From: Anaerolineales bacterium UBA5069
GTDB lineage: Bacteria > Chloroflexota > Anaerolineae > Caldilineales > Caldilineaceae
Assembly: GCA_002415895.1 (NCBI GenBank)
Contig: DIAV01000057.1
Span: 1 to 6,552, forward strand
Reading direction: 5' to 3'
DNA length: 6,552 nt
Shown: positions 5,398 through 6,552 of the stretch, in pieces
Position numbering within the stretch: the stretch's first letter is position 1
Layout of the letters: the number at the start of each line of letters is the position of its first letter
Position numbers and translations under genes: made by a program
Notes under the pieces: generated by a model
The model's database searches: none
What the model was told of the DNA's origin: nothing
Seen by the model: the letters and a program-made list of their open reading frames with translations, nothing else

Positions 5398-6552
5398 ATG
5401 GCTGAACGAAACGATGACGACCCTCAAGGGGAGAGCTTTGGAGAGAATGGCGTGAGCCATAATCTCCCGGATAACGGCGCTGACGGCGGCTTGCATGATG
5501 CAAGCGAGAGCGGCGCGCTGGATGACATCGAATTGTCACCACGGATGGTCGTCGACAGCGATGGCGTGATTGCCTCCAACGGCAATGGCATTGCTGTTGA
5601 TGGTGTGCGCTCTGTCTCCATTGACAGCGAAATGCGCACAGCCTACCTGGATTATGCCATGAGCGTGATTGTGGCGCGCGCGCTGCCCGATGCGCGTGAC
5701 GGCCTCAAGCCCGTGCACCGGCGCATTCTCTATGCCATGCACGCCATGGGGCTCTCGGCCGCATCGCCCTACAAGAAGAGCGCGCGCGTGGTGGGTGATG
5801 TGCTGGGCAAATATCACCCGCACGGCGACTCTTCCATCTATGACGCGATGGCACGTATGGCGCAGGATTTCAGCCTGCGCTACTGCCTTGTGGATGGGCA
5901 GGGCAACTTCGGATCGATTGACGGCGACAGCCCTGCAGCCATGCGTTACACAGAGGCGCGCCTGAACAAGATTGCCGACGCCATGTTGCAGGACATTGAC
6001 ATGGATACGGTGGAGTGGGGGCCCAACTTCGACGACAGCATGGTGGAGCCGCTTGTGCTGCCCTCCATGGTGCCCAACTTCCTGCTCAACGGCACCAGTG
6101 GTATTGCCGTGGGTATGGCCACCAACGTGCCACCCCACAATCTGCGCGAAATTGCCGACGCGATCAACTTCATCATTGACAACTGGGAGACGCGCGACGA
6201 AATCGGCCTTGAGGAACTCATGCAGTTCGTCAAGGGTCCCGATTTTCCCACAGGCGGCATTATCCTGGGCAGCGAAGGCATCAAACAGGCTTTTGCTACA
6301 GGGCGTGGCAGGATTCTGGTGCGGGCGCGCACCACCATTGAGGAGACGAAGAACGGTCGCTTCCGCATTCTCGTCTCCGAAATCCCCTATCAGGTGAACA
6401 AGTCGTCGCTGATAGAGCGTATTGCCGAGCTTGTGCGTGACGGCAAATTGGAACAGATTAGCGACCTGCGCGACGAAAGCGACCGCACGGGGATGCGCAT
6501 TGTGATTGAATTGAGCCGCGGCGCCGCCCCCAAGAAGGTGCGCAACCGCCTC
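5398..6552 (+). CDS. gyrA: DNA gyrase subunit A (C-terminus missing)
   Basis: This is the first 385 codons of a type IIA topoisomerase A subunit, cut by the right edge. GyrA carries the DNA-breaking tyrosine of gyrase, which introduces negative supercoils using ATP hydrolysed by GyrB. The core starts at [20 protein letters not shown] (78-97), followed by DGLKPVHRR (101-109). The quinolone pocket is [13 protein letters not shown] (137-149): Ser145 and Asp149 match E. coli Ser83 and Asp87, the sensitive state. The catalytic Tyr184 lies in [10 protein letters not shown]. The tower region includes [15 protein letters not shown] and FPTGGIILG. ParC is a less likely alternative: the wording fits GyrA, but the C-terminal domain with the GyrA box is outside the window. 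Before the core is an acidic Asp/Gly/Asn-rich stretch of about 65-70 residues, longer than normal. ATG 5398 has a poor binding site. The GTG at 5452, preceded by GGAGAG (5440-5445), is a rival start. Confidence 0.94.
   Translation, partial: MAERNDDDPQGESFGENGVSHNLPDNGADGGLHDASESGALDDIELSPRMVVDSDGVIASNGNGIAVDGVRSVSIDSEMRTAYLDYAMSVIVARALPDARDGLKPVHRRILYAMHAMGLSAASPYKKSARVVGDVLGKYHPHGDSSIYDAMARMAQDFSLRYCLVDGQGNFGSIDGDSPAAMRYTEARLNKIADAMLQDIDMDTVEWGPNFDDSMVEPLVLPSMVPNFLLNGTSGIAVGMATNVPPHNLREIADAINFIIDNWETRDEIGLEELMQFVKGPDFPTGGIILGSEGIKQAFATGRGRILVRARTTIEETKNGRFRILVSEIPYQVNKSSLIERIAELVRDGKLEQISDLRDESDRTGMRIVIELSRGAAPKKVRNRL

Noticed and set aside
5536..6138. Open frame of 200 codons on the minus strand, antisense to gyrA
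   Set aside because: It is His/Val-rich, as expected from the reverse complement of a conserved GC-rich gene, and has no start signals.
1..6552. Search for CRISPR arrays, insertion sequences, tRNA genes, phage or defence genes
   Set aside because: No regularly spaced repeats, terminal inverted repeats with transposase, tRNA cloverleaf or defence-related motifs were seen. All substantial coding regions are chromosomal-type genes.

Overview
The window looks like ordinary chromosome from a GC-rich (about 60% by eye) bacterium, most probably a member of the Chloroflexota (Anaerolineae/Caldilineae-like). This placement is inferred from gene style: a lipoprotein with a long Pro/Thr linker leading into an SH3b-type repeat, a DUF2723 (GT-C) membrane protein with a soluble C-terminal beta domain, and a GyrA whose core reads like Chloroflexota gyrases. 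No 16S or other phylogenetic marker beyond bL9 and GyrA is present, so it stays an inference.

Layout: (1) positions 1-533, minus strand, the N-terminal 177 residues of a putative SH3b lipoprotein that runs off the left edge. (2) 534-1125, an intergenic stretch of about 590 bases with no convincing gene. (3) 1126-1701, plus strand, rplI (ribosomal protein bL9), standing alone rather than beside rpsF/ssb/rpsR. (4) 1749-1782, a strong, probably two-way terminator between convergent genes. (5) 1801-3861, minus strand, a DUF2723/GT-C type multi-pass membrane protein. (6) 3862-4042, a compact divergent promoter region. (7) 4043-5017, plus strand, a class I glutamine amidotransferase-like hydrolase of the peptidase C26 (PuuD-like) family, followed by a GC-rich hairpin that may terminate it. 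(8) 5090-5294, a short stretch in which I see no gene. (9) 5398-6552, plus strand, the first 385 codons of gyrA, running off the right edge.

The genes appear to be single transcription units: each is separated from its neighbours by a terminator, a promoter or both, and no operon is evident. Functionally they are unrelated: translation (bL9), DNA topology (GyrA), gamma-glutamyl amide hydrolysis or nitrogen metabolism (C26), probable sugar transfer at the membrane (DUF2723) and an envelope lipoprotein. I found no phage gene, insertion sequence, CRISPR array, tRNA or rRNA. I also found no credible new system. The most useful observations concern uncertain translation starts (gyrA, the DUF2723 gene), the promoter layout, and lineage-specific tails on conserved proteins.
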